This document shows positions 38,803-50,285 of a DNA stretch of 64,000 bases, piece by piece (position 1 is the stretch's first letter; the number at the start of each line of letters is the position of its first letter). The position numbers were made by a program, and so were the translations under genes. This DNA is from Histomonas meleagridis. Taxonomy: Eukaryota; Parabasalia; Tritrichomonadida; Dientamoebidae. Under the pieces are notes generated by a model. That model was not told the DNA's origin, did no database searches, and saw nothing but the letters and a program-made list of their open reading frames with translations. Where the stretch lies: the NCBI GenBank assembly GCA_020186115.1, contig WSYJ01000138.1, forward strand, positions 496,001 through 560,000. The letters are read 5' to 3'.

Positions 38803-41800
38803 ATGCAAAAATATGAAACACAGATAAATCATGCACTAGCAAAATTTAAACAAGCCAGAAGCTGGCCAGATTTAAATGCTATGCTTCGAAATGTTATAGA
38901 TATTTTTGGAAAATTTCCAGATTCACATGAAATACCACAGCAAATGTTATTTGCAAAAACATTATCACAATGCCTATCTCCTGCGCTTCCAGCAGGTATT
39001 CAAACAAAAGCACTTGAAGTTTATAGATGTGTTTTTGAAAAAGCAGGATCAGATTTTATTCTCGAAAATTTTAATGTATGGTCACCTGGTTTATTCCAAT
39101 TTTTTCACTCTGCTGGAATTGCACAACGTTCAATTGCGTTAAAATTATTTAATGATTTTTTTCTTCCTTTAATACCACGAAATCTAAGAGTAGCTCCACC
39201 CTTAATCACTGCGATATTACCAGGGCATGCCAATAGTGGAACAGAAGTACAAACTAAAACCTATGATATGTTAGAAGAAATTCGTCGTATAATAAAAAAC
39301 AAATATTTCTGGCGAGCTGCGTTTGAAGCAGTTCTTGTTAACCCATCGACACGAGAACCCTTCCTTCTTTATTCTTTAAAATGTCCATCAAATGAAATCA
39401 TGGAAATTAATCATGATCAACTTGTTATTTCCACCTTCAAAACATTATTTAAAGAACCGAATCCGCTAATCATTCGAAGTACACTTGAACTTTTCAATGC
39501 ATGTTATCCTTTATTTTCGGCAGATATTCAAAATGAATTATCATTTTCGTGTATTGAACTTCTTACATTAGAAGACCAATCAATTCGTAGACGTGTTTTT
39601 GCATGGATCAATGCAAACAAGGAACAAGCCATCAAATCGTTTTGCAAAACCCCATCAATTGGTTCGATTCAAACGATGTTATCAAAAAGTGGTGAATTCA
39701 AAGAAATAATTTTTCAATGTCTTCCGACTATTCTTGAGCAAAATCCGGAATTTGAGCTTTCTAAAATATCCTCGATGATTGACATTGATGAATTATTTAC
39801 TCTTGTTGGAGATAATATAAATTCTCAGTATTTAATTTTAAAGAATTGTGTAATTCCAAGTATTCAAATCCAATCGAAAGCATTAAATAATATTTTGTTA
39901 TTAATTTCTCAAACATCGAATACTTTAAATAACTTATGTGAAATCGCAGAACTTTTAATTGAAAGCCTTAATGAAGAACATATCGAAAATTGTACATTAG
40001 CAATAAATAACATTTTCACTAATTTTAAAGATAATGCAAAAGCACTTTCTTTAAGTATAAAACTTATAAATAAGTTACCGAACATTAATCCGAATTTTAA
40101 TCTTTTGTTTGAAGAACCTTTTTCATATATAACAATCGATACAATATTAAAAATTTCCGAAAACAACTTATTAGCAATATTAACATTAGATAACAATGTC
40201 GACAAATGTTTAAAAGTTTGTTTCCAAACATTAAATAATAATAATTTGACTATTAATGTAATTAATGATATATGTAATATGATAATATATTTTTCGAAGA
40301 ATTATTCATCGAATTTCATTATTAGTTTGGATCAAAATTGGATTTTTAATGCGATTCAAACATATATAACATATTCGAAGGAGTTACAGGTTTCATTGAT
40401 AATAGTGTGCCAAAACAAAAACCAATTTAATTTACAAAGATTACTTCTAAAGCGTTTTAACTATTTATTAAATGATATTAAAAACATTTTATCTAATAGC
40501 GATGAACAATTTAATTTAATTGTTATTAAATCATTAGAAAAATTAATTGATTTTGATGTTTCTTTGTTTTTTGCAAGCATTTCATTAAATGACTTAATCG
40601 ATTTCGTTAAGTTTTTAATTAATATTAAAAATACAGAGAATTTGATGTATTTAATTTTAAGTTCTTCAAATAATGAACAGTTTTTAAATAGTGTTTCAGA
40701 AGTAATTTTTAATTTCGTATTAAATAATTATGAAAATGTAATGTTGCATCGACTTTTAATACCAATTTCAAACCCTGACTTAAAAATTAATGAATTAATT
40801 AATAAAATTCCTCAATCTAATGCATTAATTTCTACGTTGTTGTTCGTGCTAAAGAAAATTCCAATTTCTGAAAACCACTTTGAAAATTTGAAAGAGTTAT
40901 TCCAAAAGTGCATCAATCTCCTTGAAGAGCAAAATTTAAACGAATTATTGATTTATGACATATCACTTTTGTGTAAACTTGTCATTTCCTCTATCGAAAA
41001 AGAAATTAATGAAGTTAGAAATTCAAATAAATCTTCAACTTTAAGAAGATTTATTACAACAACAGAAGAGCTAAGTAATGATACTTGTGTTGCTTCTATA
41101 ACAATTAATTTTATGCCTGATTATTCCGCTTTATATTCATCATTACTTCCACAATTTTTACCAAAAATCATTTCAATTTTAAACAAAAAAATTGATTTAG
41201 AATTATATCCAAATGTTATTTCCGAACTATTTAATGCATTTGTACCAAATTGGGAGTTAATGATTTTTTATGCTTTTGTAATATCAAATGATTTAAGTGA
41301 TTCTAAATTTTATCCTTTTTTGCTAGATATATTAAATAATGAGCAATTAATACAATTAATTAAAGATTTAATTTTCGTTTTAACTTATAACGACAAAAGT
41401 GACAAAACTTTATGCGTATCGTTTTTTGTAAACTTAATAAAATTACATCCAATTGCATTTGCAGATCAAAATGCAATAACTCAATTTCAAACAATGTTTC
41501 AACAACTAAGAATAGCACCTTATTATGCGGTGCTTTTTGTTTGCGAGTTTATAAAAGAATTTCCTGATACTCAAATAATATCATTCCAACAATTATTAAC
41601 AAATTCTTTGTCTGATATAAAATCATCAACAGAGGATTGTCAAGCTGTAATTTCTTACCTTTGTGGAATCGAAAATTCAATTTTATCTTCTCTTGGATCA
41701 TCAAAAGTATTCTCAATTCTTCTTAAGGTTTTCCAATCAAGTAATAAGTTTTGTATCTCATATCCACAATTCGTTTCCAAGTATTGTTCCTTCGAATTTG

Positions 41801-42492
41801 AAGGATTTTTATGGGATGAAATTCTTTTCCATCTTATTAGTGAGCCACAGTTCTTTTCTAAGAACAAACAATACATCACCGAGACTCAGAAAGCGATAAA
41901 CTCTGTCTCTAAAAGCTCTCCAAAATTTTGCCAATCATTTTTCAATTTCTCATCATCATTCAAACCACTCAAAGAGCAAGACAAAAACACCCAATACAAA
42001 ATGCTTGCTTTTGTTTTATTTTCATGTGATGTAGATTGTTTTTCTAGTGAGCAACAATCGATTAATTCTCAATTATCACATTTGATATCCAATGAAACGC
42101 CTCAACTTTCCGACTTCAAAACCTTTTCTTTGCTCATAAGGGTCATATTTGTACGGTTTTCACATAAATTTACCGAAACTTTTTCTTCGATAATTATTCA
42201 TGAGTTAATCACCAACTTTTCGATGGGCGATGAAATGCTGAAAGCGCAATCGGAGAAGCTTGCGAGGGCATTCCTCCTTGCTGTTCCGAGCAGTTTCCAA
42301 TTTATGGAGTTTGCACTGATTCCAGATCTGATCACATTCCCAAACAACGACGACATTAGCTGCGGATGGCCAATACTAAAGGAGTCAAAGGACTCATTGT
42401 TGCACCTTTCGAAGGATAAAATACAGAAGCAGACGTATGAAAATGATCTTCTTGACGATTTCATTGAGGAGGCACGAGTTGAAAATGTTTAA
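38803..42492 (+). CDS. DOP1/Dopey-family membrane-trafficking protein (1229 aa)
   Basis: Dopey proteins act with the flippase Neo1/ATP9 and Mon2 in endosome-Golgi traffic. The N-terminal 220 residues match the conserved Dopey domain: FAKTLSQCLSPALPAGIQTKALEVY (family LAQCLNPSLPxGVHxKALEVY), then WSPGLFQFF, LKLFNDFFLPL, LRVAPPLITAILPG and YFWRAAFEAVLVNPSTREP. The remainder is long alpha-helical solenoid, very rich in Leu, Ile and Asn, ending in an acidic tail (DLLDDFIEEARVENV). At 1229 residues it is shorter than the fungal and animal proteins (about 1700-2400), so the middle and C-terminal regions are reduced. There is no membrane segment. The stop overlaps TTTAAA. Confidence 0.85.
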   Translation: MQKYETQINHALAKFKQARSWPDLNAMLRNVIDIFGKFPDSHEIPQQMLFAKTLSQCLSPALPAGIQTKALEVYRCVFEKAGSDFILENFNVWSPGLFQFFHSAGIAQRSIALKLFNDFFLPLIPRNLRVAPPLITAILPGHANSGTEVQTKTYDMLEEIRRIIKNKYFWRAAFEAVLVNPSTREPFLLYSLKCPSNEIMEINHDQLVISTFKTLFKEPNPLIIRSTLELFNACYPLFSADIQNELSFSCIELLTLEDQSIRRRVFAWINANKEQAIKSFCKTPSIGSIQTMLSKSGEFKEIIFQCLPTILEQNPEFELSKISSMIDIDELFTLVGDNINSQYLILKNCVIPSIQIQSKALNNILLLISQTSNTLNNLCEIAELLIESLNEEHIENCTLAINNIFTNFKDNAKALSLSIKLINKLPNINPNFNLLFEEPFSYITIDTILKISENNLLAILTLDNNVDKCLKVCFQTLNNNNLTINVINDICNMIIYFSKNYSSNFIISLDQNWIFNAIQTYITYSKELQVSLIIVCQNKNQFNLQRLLLKRFNYLLNDIKNILSNSDEQFNLIVIKSLEKLIDFDVSLFFASISLNDLIDFVKFLINIKNTENLMYLILSSSNNEQFLNSVSEVIFNFVLNNYENVMLHRLLIPISNPDLKINELINKIPQSNALISTLLFVLKKIPISENHFENLKELFQKCINLLEEQNLNELLIYDISLLCKLVISSIEKEINEVRNSNKSSTLRRFITTTEELSNDTCVASITINFMPDYSALYSSLLPQFLPKIISILNKKIDLELYPNVISELFNAFVPNWELMIFYAFVISNDLSDSKFYPFLLDILNNEQLIQLIKDLIFVLTYNDKSDKTLCVSFFVNLIKLHPIAFADQNAITQFQTMFQQLRIAPYYAVLFVCEFIKEFPDTQIISFQQLLTNSLSDIKSSTEDCQAVISYLCGIENSILSSLGSSKVFSILLKVFQSSNKFCISYPQFVSKYCSFEFEGFLWDEILFHLISEPQFFSKNKQYITETQKAINSVSKSSPKFCQSFFNFSSSFKPLKEQDKNTQYKMLAFVLFSCDVDCFSSEQQSINSQLSHLISNETPQLSDFKTFSLLIRVIFVRFSHKFTETFSSIIIHELITNFSMGDEMLKAQSEKLARAFLLAVPSSFQFMEFALIPDLITFPNNDDISCGWPILKESKDSLLHLSKDKIQKQTYENDLLDDFIEEARVENV

Positions 42493-43085
42493 ATGTTTCT
42501 TATTTATAAATAAATAAAGTATTATAATAACTTTGTGGCATTAATGTTTTACTTCAAAATGTCTCGTTCCAATAAATGTTTTTTTTGATAAAGAAAATGA
42601 ATTTTATGAATGGGAGAGTATGAAATATTCAAATCAGAAAGAATGATTCATTATACGCATTTGGAATATTAAATAAAAAAAAATGTTTCTGTGATGTATC
42701 AGTAGTGAAAATTATATTTTAGGAATTTTAAATACTAAATAATTATAGAGAATTTTGAAACTTCATTTGATTAGAATCCATTTTGCTCATAATCAGAAAT
42801 TTATGATGACCCAAAATTTAAAAATTCATTCTAATAAATGTTATAAAAAATTGAAGAATATGTTAGAAATAAGTGGCAAAAAAAATGATCGAGAGAAAGA
42901 TAAAAATCTTATGATCGCATAAATAACTTTTTAGGTGTCTGGTATTTAGTAAAAAGCAAAAAAATGAAAAGAGAGATTTTATTTAACCAGGATACAATAT
43001 TGAAATTGATCCGATATCGAATGAACTTAGAGGAATCTTTTATTTGTGTCCTTTTTAAATATTAAATAAAGCAAACAAATATCTT
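42493..43085. other. Intergenic region, DOP1-like / ankyrin pseudogene
   Basis: 593 bp AT-rich, the 3' side of both convergent loci. No gene or repeat recognised. Confidence 0.5.
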
Positions 43086-45021
43086 TGTTCAAGAAGTAAT
43101 TTTCTTATTTTTGTGCAATTATTTTTAGTTGCTTCAATAAGTGCTGTATTAAATATTTAAAATAATATCCAAATAATATTTAGAAATATCAAATTATTAT
43201 AGTAAATATCAAATATAATAAATAAATATCTTCAGCATTAACGTCAATTCCTTTTTGCTCAAGAAGTAATTTAACTGTTTTTGTGTGACCATAAAAAGAT
43301 GCCCACATTAAAGACGTTCTAAATAATTTAAATAATTTCCAAATATTATTTTCAAATTTCATTTTATTGAAATAAAAAATAAATAAAGCAAATAAACATC
43401 TTTAGCATTAATATCAATTCCTTTTTGTTCAAGGAGTAATTTAACTATTTCTGTATGACTATCCCTGGATGCTTCCATAAGTGCAGAAAAAAAACCTTTA
43501 AATAATTACCAAACATCATTTTGAAATATCAAATTATTAAAATTTACATTAAATTAAACAAATTAATATCCTTAGAATTAACATAAATTCCTTCTTGTTT
43601 CAGAAGAAATTTAACTATTTCCGTATTACCATATTCAGATGCTTCCATAAGTACTGTTCGAACTGGTTTAAATAATTTCTATATATTATTTTTAAAATAT
43701 CAAAATAATATTATAAAATTCAAACAAAATAAATAAAAATTTTCAGTTTTAATTTTAAATTTTTTTTGTTCGAAAAAGAATTTAACTATATCCATACTAC
43801 CAGACTTAGCTACTTCCATAAGTGGTGTGCGAAATGATTCAAGTAAATTCCATATCTTATTTTAAAATATTCAATTAATAAAATAAATATTAAATAAAAC
43901 AAATAAAAATTCTTAGCATTAAAATCAATTCCTTCTTGTTCAAAAAGGAATTTTACAAGTTCAAAATGACCATTTACAGATGCAACAATAAGTGCTGTAT
44001 TAAATATTCCAAATAATTTCCAAATAATATTATCATAAAATTCTAAATTATGAGAATAAAAATCAAATAAAATAAAGAAATATCTTTAGCATTAATATCA
44101 ATTTTACCTTGTTTTAATATATATTGAATAACTTCAACATTTCCTGATTTGGATCCTGAAATTATAATGTCTTTTGGGATATTGTTATTATGTAAAAAAT
44201 ATTTAACAAGAAATAGATTCCCGATTTTTGCTGATCTCGTAATAATCTCATCATTGATTTTCATTCCATTTTTTTGTAAAAAGTGATGGTTCAATTTCTT
44301 GATCGAAATCAAAATCTGTTTGTGATGTTATTTCTTGAAGTTTTTCGATTTCATCATTTCGAATTATTTTTGCAATTTCATTTGGATTATGTCCTTCTTT
44401 AATATATTTTTTATGAAGTTCCCAATCATTCTTTGAAAGTTCGTCATAATTTTCAATGATTTGATCCATAAAATCTGAATTTTCCATTTTTTGAATGTCT
44501 TTTTTTGTCATGTAATTAGCAAAATATGCATTTTTTGTATTTTGAATAATTTTTGATTCTAGTAAATTATTTTCAATCATATTAGCAATTAGAAGATTAT
44601 TACTATATTTTTTTGAATGATTTTTAAGAAGAAAACATTCTAAAACATCTAAAATCTTAGATTTACTTTGATTATTTACCTCAAATGCTTGGATTTCTTT
44701 CAGTAAATTGAAATATATATTAGTTTCGTTTATTTTTGTTTCAAATAACATACATAACATTTGGCTAATAACAGTATTAAAAGTCATAGAGTAACTTTCA
44801 TCAAATATGTTCAGTAATGAATTTACTGTTTGAGAAATATTTATTTTCTCTAAACCATAAATTAACTGCCCAATTGAAGTTATTATTTCCCATTCCTGAT
44901 TTTTTATAACATTTTTGTTTTCCATGAAGAAAAAATAACTTTTTGAATGATCTTGCACGTTAAGGAGTTTTCTGCGGTTTACTTGAAGAAATTCTTTTTG
45001 CTCGTCTATACCCTCATGCAT
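43086..45021 (-). pseudogene. DUF3447/ankyrin-repeat gene with internal deletion and broken repeat array
   Basis: The head (45021-44251) matches the N-terminal part of the two plus-strand ankyrin genes up to HKKYIKEGHNPNEIAKII and RNDEIEKLQEITSQ. After FDQEIEPSLF it jumps directly to FLQKNGMKIND in another frame. The roughly 125-residue DUF3447 core present in the other copies (LYERCSF to the G-G-M-K-I-N region) is missing, so a deletion of about 370 bp with a frame change is implied. Six ankyrin modules follow, for example LMWASFYGHTKTVKLLLEQK, each stop-free inside but separated by stop-rich AT linkers. The last module is degenerate. An initiator-like TCATTAT precedes the ATG. Confidence 0.75.
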
Positions 45022-45026
45022 TGCGT

Positions 45027-45033
45027 ATAATGA
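45027..45033 (-). promoter_or_regulatory. Initiator-like element (TCATTAT) of the minus-strand ankyrin locus
   Basis: TCATTAT on the minus strand, 5 nt before the ATG at 45021; it matches TCA-Y-W-Y-W except at the sixth base. Confidence 0.45.
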
Positions 45034-45265
45034 AAAAATATTTCCCTGTTATCTCATATATAAAACTATTTTATGGTATAAGGAATTTTGTAATATGTTA
45101 TACAGACGTGATTTTTCTCAAGTAATGTTATCATTAGATTAACCAAACACAAAATTTTGTAATAAAAATCTAGTTTACATGAAGCATCTAGTTTCACTTA
45201 GAAACACTTTGTATTACCTAGATTAATCCAAAAAAAAATTTGCATTCCATGAAGAGACATGTGAT

Positions 45266-46312
45266 ATGAAATGGCCAATGTCTGGGAGAACAAAAACAGA
45301 AGCAAATCACCCACCAAACACAGCTTCCCATGAAAAAATTCTCCACAGCTTGTCTCTTTTAATTTTTAGCGAAAATGGAACTGAAAGTGCTGCCGCTTTA
45401 AATGAGTTATATCGATGGTCAACAGGCAATACGCGAACGATTGAAATACCGCATCCAGGAATCCAACAGCCACCACAGCCACCGCAATCACCACCCCAAC
45501 CCACACCCATGCTTATTATGTCATTAACAAATTTTATTCATTATCATATAAGCCCTTTTAAGCATGGTCCAACCATAAAACCCGCCATCACAGCACTTGA
45601 CATTCTGAGCAATCTTGTTCGTTGCACAGATCGTATGCAGAGTCTTACCAACTCCATTTTATTATCCTCTATTAGAGATACTGTACTTTTACTTCATCGA
45701 TTAAGTTTCTGTCCAAACTCACCCCTTCGTAAGCATTCACAAGACATTCTTATCCAAATTGCCAAATTCTGTAACATTACGAATGTCATGGGTGACTATA
45801 CATCTGAATTTATATCATCTCTTTGTTCAATTTTTATGCTTCTAGATCCATCCGAGGATGATTCCAACCTTATTATCTTCATGAACTTCGCACTTCTTCC
45901 AGATAATTGTCGGCTAATTATTGATGAAATCGGAGTCGAGACAATGGTCACACGTATCTCACAGCTTCTTTCATTCCCCTCCACGCCCCTTCGAGACCTC
46001 CTCCTTGAGTGCGTTTACTTGTTCTGTATGACGATTCCAGACTTCAAAGACGCAGTTTGTAATTCGCATTTTCTTCTTCGCTCACTTGTAACATTATCAA
46101 TTCCGCCATTCATGCCATACGAGACGAAGTTCGTTGTGCCATTCACTCCCTGCCAAAAGGCGTGCGTTGTGCTGCTCGAGCTGTGCGACGACTCGAGAGT
46201 GAGTTCGTATTTGGCACGATTCAAGATGCAATTAGCGGACGCAGTGTTGAAGTGGAAGTCATGCGGACTGCCGGAGCTCGCGTTAAAGTTATCAAACATA
46301 TCACCCCGCTAA
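45266..46312 (+). CDS. Alpha-helical (armadillo-like) protein of unknown function (348 aa)
   Basis: No family recognised with confidence. Residues 1-30 are polar, and a Pro/Gln-rich loop (about 65-82: IQQPPQPPQSPPQPTP) interrupts the N-terminal region. The rest is helical with repeated hydrophobic patterns (AITALDILSNLVRCTD, LRKHSQDILIQIAKFCN, LRDLLLECVYLFCMTIP) that suggest an armadillo/HEAT-like solenoid. There is no signal peptide or membrane segment. A second in-frame ATG four codons downstream could be the true start. It lies between the minus-strand ankyrin pseudogene and IscU. Confidence 0.72.
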   Translation: MKWPMSGRTKTEANHPPNTASHEKILHSLSLLIFSENGTESAAALNELYRWSTGNTRTIEIPHPGIQQPPQPPQSPPQPTPMLIMSLTNFIHYHISPFKHGPTIKPAITALDILSNLVRCTDRMQSLTNSILLSSIRDTVLLLHRLSFCPNSPLRKHSQDILIQIAKFCNITNVMGDYTSEFISSLCSIFMLLDPSEDDSNLIIFMNFALLPDNCRLIIDEIGVETMVTRISQLLSFPSTPLRDLLLECVYLFCMTIPDFKDAVCNSHFLLRSLVTLSIPPFMPYETKFVVPFTPCQKACVVLLELCDDSRVSSYLARFKMQLADAVLKWKSCGLPELALKLSNISPR

Positions 46313-46699
46313 TAGATTGTATGTTTTGTTGTGATAATTATAATAATAAAAATGAAATCATATAAACGTGTGAACGATGTTAACAGAACGAGAATTTGTG
46401 TAAAAGAATTTGTGGATTCAATATGAAAATGTAAAAATTTGTTGATATTGATGAAGACGTGACAGATGATTCAGTGATTAAAAAAATATTATTATTTCAT
46501 GCTAAACCAATTTTAAAGTTTATAAATTATTTATTTGAATGATTATGAATTAATAGATAATGCATCATTATTGATATGAAATTTACTGAATGATTTATAT
46601 AAAATGGAATTTGTTTAATAATAAGTTTTCCTTCATAAAAGCTATGTATAAATGGAAATATATTCAAACTTATTGATGCTATTTGGAGTGAATGGATTA
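46313..46699. other. Intergenic region downstream of the armadillo-like gene
   Basis: About 390 bp AT-rich. No gene seen; it may contain the decayed 3' end of the relic listed next. Confidence 0.4.
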
Positions 46700-47161
46700 A
46701 TATTGATAAAATTTCCTTCCATTTTTTCTTGGTTTTTTATTTATAATTTTTTCCACATAATAAACAAGCTTTGATGGGATCATTTCATTTTTATTCATTT
46801 CTTTAAGAAAACATTCTGATTCATATGTGTTTATTTGATAAAGATAAATAGTTAATATTTAAGCAGTTTTGAAAAATTTAAATTTTTTATGTTTGATAAT
46901 AAATTTAAAATTATAATATATATCCTTGCTTCTCTTTTTTGCGTAAAATAAGACATATAAATAAATTGAGAAATATAAAATTCATAGAGTAAAGGACATA
47001 CTGGATGATCTTCTAAGATTAGTTTTGAAACTTGTTGAAATGTTGACTCAAGTTCTTTTCATTTAAATTAATAAACAATTTCTATATCAACAATCTCATC
47101 TGGAACAAGTCGTAAGGATGATGAACTTGATGGATGTGGGGAAAGGGGAGGAGGAATATCC
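46700..47161 (-). pseudogene. Decayed gene relic of unknown family
   Basis: On the minus strand an ATG at 47161 opens MDIPPPLSPHPSSSSSLRL and stops after 33 codons. The same frame continues through several stops with protein-like stretches (FQQVSKLILEDHPVCPLYEF, YFTQKREARIYIIIL). This looks like an old pseudogene, but I cannot assign a family and chance is possible. Confidence 0.3.
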
Positions 47162-47660
47162 ATTAAAACGAATTCGTATGGCACCTTTCAAACAGTTAGA
47201 TCTAATGAATGTTAAGTTGTAAGACTATTTACATCAATATCCATGATAAATATATTAAATTTACACACCATATTTTTGCTAAGATAAATCATAAAAAATT
47301 ATATTTAACAAATTTTTTTGTGAATTCATGAAGATAACATCACATTAATGATTGTAGTTGTAAACCATAAAAAAAGAAGAACGGCACTTTTGATTTAAAC
47401 CATCATAGGCGATCGTTTTCATCACAAATATTCTAACCGTTGTAATAAAATAACGATACGTATTCAATTAGTACAAATAAAACGGTTGTAAAGGCTTTTT
47501 CGGTTCACCAAACTTTCAGACAAAATCAAAAAGATTAAAAAAAAGCAGTAATCAATTCATATGAAAAGGATCACAAAAATATGATTTAAAATGGCACAAA
47601 AGATTTTGCTGACATGGTTGAAGAATTTTTAATTTAAAATTCAATTATAATTGTTTACTA
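47162..47660. other. Intergenic region downstream of IscU
   Basis: 499 bp with no recognisable gene, repeat or RNA. Confidence 0.4.
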
Positions 47661-48107
47661 TTATTGTTTTGGTTGGTGCTTCTTGAGGTAACTTTCAACA
47701 GCGGCCTTAATAGCATCTTGAGCTAACATTGAACAATGCAATTTTACCGGGGGAAGATTTAGTTCATTTGCAATTGCTGTGTTTTTGACTTGAAGTGCTT
47801 CATCAAGTGTTTTTCCTTCAATCATTGTGGTTGCAAGTGATGATGATGCAACAGCAGCTGGACAACCAAAAGCTCTGAATTTCACTTCCTTAATTTTACC
47901 TGTGTTTTCATCAACACGGATTTGGAACTTGAGAGCATCACCACAAGCAGGTGCACCAACTATTCCAGTGCCAACATCATCATCATTAGCATTCATAAAT
48001 CCAGTATTCCTTGGGTTTTTAAAGTGCTCATTGACCTTTTCGTGATAGAACCTCATTCCAAAACGAGATAGAATCTTTTTACCAGTGCAATTTAAGCTTG
48101 AAAGCAT
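47661..48107 (-). CDS. iscU: IscU iron-sulfur cluster scaffold, hydrogenosomal type (148 aa)
   Basis: Scaffold on which IscS-supplied sulfur and iron are built into Fe-S clusters. All three ligand Cys are present: GAPACGD (with the conserved Asp), FRAFGCPAAVASSS and KLHCSMLAQDAI. The KLHCSMLA segment replaces the usual VKLHCSxLAEDAI, and the family's LPPVK chaperone-binding (HscA) motif is kept. The first 20 or so residues (MLSSLNCTGKKILSRFGMRFY) are a short basic, Ser/Leu-rich leader typical of trichomonad hydrogenosome targeting, placing the protein in the hydrogenosomal matrix. The length is normal. Confidence 0.95.
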   Translation of the reverse strand: MLSSLNCTGKKILSRFGMRFYHEKVNEHFKNPRNTGFMNANDDDVGTGIVGAPACGDALKFQIRVDENTGKIKEVKFRAFGCPAAVASSSLATTMIEGKTLDEALQVKNTAIANELNLPPVKLHCSMLAQDAIKAAVESYLKKHQPKQ

Positions 48108-49088
48108 TCTTTAAACTGAAAACTTGTGACCAACTATTTCAATGTACCCGACCATAAAACAACTCAAACTCACCTAATTTAACGTTTTTATTTAAAAATT
48201 AAGTGTGTTAAACGTTTGCAATCCGATTTTAGTAAATTTACCTGTAATAAAACTCAAACATATAAAAAAACATCATCCGAACCTCAATGTGTTACACTCA
48301 TTTTTTTTAGAACTGTTTAATATAAAATTTAGTTAGTGTTTAAATTTATTTTAACGTTAGTAAATTTTAATAAGTTTTGATTGATTAAAAATTATTAAAA
48401 GATAAAAAAAATCATACATATGTATGAAAATGTGTTCATTTATGATGCATAATAAAATCAAAGAAAAAGAAATCAATAAAAGTAATTATAAATCGGTTGG
48501 TTTCATGAGGATCTGTTTATTATGAAAAAACATTTTATTTTAGAAACCTAAGGTGATGATTTTTGTTCACTTCCACACATTTTAAAAGCATTTTATCCAC
48601 ATAAATTTATATTATAAGAATTTCTAAAAGAACTTCACCTTAAAGAAAATCATTCATTTAAGAAAATCTTATCATCAAATGAAATATATATAATAGATTT
48701 AAATAACATTATTTTCAAGAAGAAATTGGTTTAAATTATTAAAGTAATTATAAAAAGAATGCAATTATCTCATTTTATATGATTATTCAATCACTGTTTA
48801 TGTTTCCAAGCTTTAGATTTAAATTCAATATTATCATGGTATTGTTGATTTACACTATGCTGTTTTTACATCATTATCAGAACAAGATAATTTTGTTTCT
48901 AGTATAACTTTAGATTGTGAAAGTTGTTGTGGTAAGGGAATTCATTGGATGTCAATTAATCTAATTTAAATATTATCTCATTTAAATGGGTGAATAAAAA
49001 CAGTATTTTATATCTTTATTTTGGTTTAATTGATCTTTAAAAATTTTTTTCTCTTTTATTAAATATTTTATGTCTTATTGAGAACATA
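48108..49088. other. Intergenic region between IscU and mariner relic
   Basis: About 980 bp. Mostly AT-rich; near 48835-48970 a stop-free stretch on the plus strand (YHGIVDLHYAVFTSLSEQDN, then DCESCCGKGIHW) looks like a protein fragment without start or recognisable family, possibly an old pseudogene piece. Confidence 0.4.
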
Positions 49089-50285
49089 AAGTGTTGCCAA
49101 AAATTATTCCCATACGATAGAAATAATTCAAAAATAATTGACTTAATTACGATTGTTTTAAATTGGAAATATTTTACATTTGGGAATAAAATTTGGTCAA
49201 AGAAGTTTCACTTTTATTCAGAAAATTCAGAAGCTTGTTGGCCCACCAAAATTCCTTATTACTTCCTTCATACGCTCTTTCATGGAGTCAATAAGGTGAT
49301 TTATAACTTCTTCAGAGATTTAACTCCATACAGCAAAGATATATTCAATTAGTTCCTCTTTCGTTTGCGGATTTAATTCATATCCTCTCGCCTTAATGAT
49401 ATACCATAGATTCTCAATAGGGTTGAGGTCAGGCGACATCGCCGGCCAATTCTCTATAATATTTACATAATTTTTCAAATAATCAATAGTTATTTTGGAT
49501 GTGTGAGCCATGGCTCCATCCTGCATTAAAATCCATTTTTGCACTCCATAGGCTTGGTTCATGTCTGGAATAAAACCGGATTGATCTATTAATTCATCAA
49601 TGTATGTGATCGTATCAACAGTACCTTTTTCCACAATTATTAATGATGTTTTGACTATCCTTGATATTCCACCAAAGATTAATATCTTTTCAGGAAATTT
49701 CTTTTCACATATTTTAATCTCATCACGAATTTCTCCTCTTCTTCTGTATAACGAATGGTGATCATCTCCAAGCCAAAAATAGGATTCATCCGTAAAAAGC
49801 ATATATCCCATTTTGTTTTTTCAAATAGGTGTTTGCGACAAAAAAAGACTCTTGCAATTTTTTGTTCTTCAGTGATATGAAATGTACGAATAGGTGGTAG
49901 TAACTTGAATCCTAATTTTTTCTCGATTGTTTGAACAGTTGATTATGAGATTATGGGAAATTGATTTGATGAATTGCATATATTGGCCAATTTTTCATTT
50001 GAAATTCTACGGTTCTTTTCGGTCATTGTTTATATATATTCGACTAAACCTGGGGTTCGTTTTGTTGGTGCCCCAATTTTTCCAAAATTTATAAAAAATA
50101 TTTTCACCATTGTCAATCATCATTCTGATCTTTGCAACTGTTTTATGATTTATTCCTGTTTTTCTTTCTATTTCCATATTTGAATATCCTTGTTGAATAT
50201 TTTGCAGGATAATATATCGCTTTTGCTGATGTTTTTTCATATGAAAAAAAAGTAAACGGCCTGGGAATAATTTTTAGCAACACTT
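49089..50285 (-). mobile_element. Tc1/mariner-type element, defective (1,197 bp)
   Basis: Terminal inverted repeats of about 25 bp: left begins AAGTGTTGCC at 49089 and right ends with its complement at 50285, with one mismatch seen. The TA dinucleotides at 49087-49088 and 50286-50287 are the expected target duplication. The interior encodes a broken transposase. Length and structure fit the mariner family described in Trichomonas. Confidence 0.9.
49320..50240 (-). pseudogene. Tc1/mariner transposase pseudogene
   Basis: The start (MKKHQQKRYIILQNI) leads into a helix-turn-helix (YSNMEIERKTGINHKTVAKI). Frame changes occur near 50010 and 49812, and one in-frame stop near 49945. The catalytic half reads LFTDESYFWLG (first Asp), LMQDGAMAHTSK (second Asp) and WPAMSPDLNPIENLW (third acidic region, D-x-N-P-I-E). 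The DDE core of Tc1/mariner/IS630 is therefore complete, but the gene cannot be translated as one protein. Confidence 0.9.
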
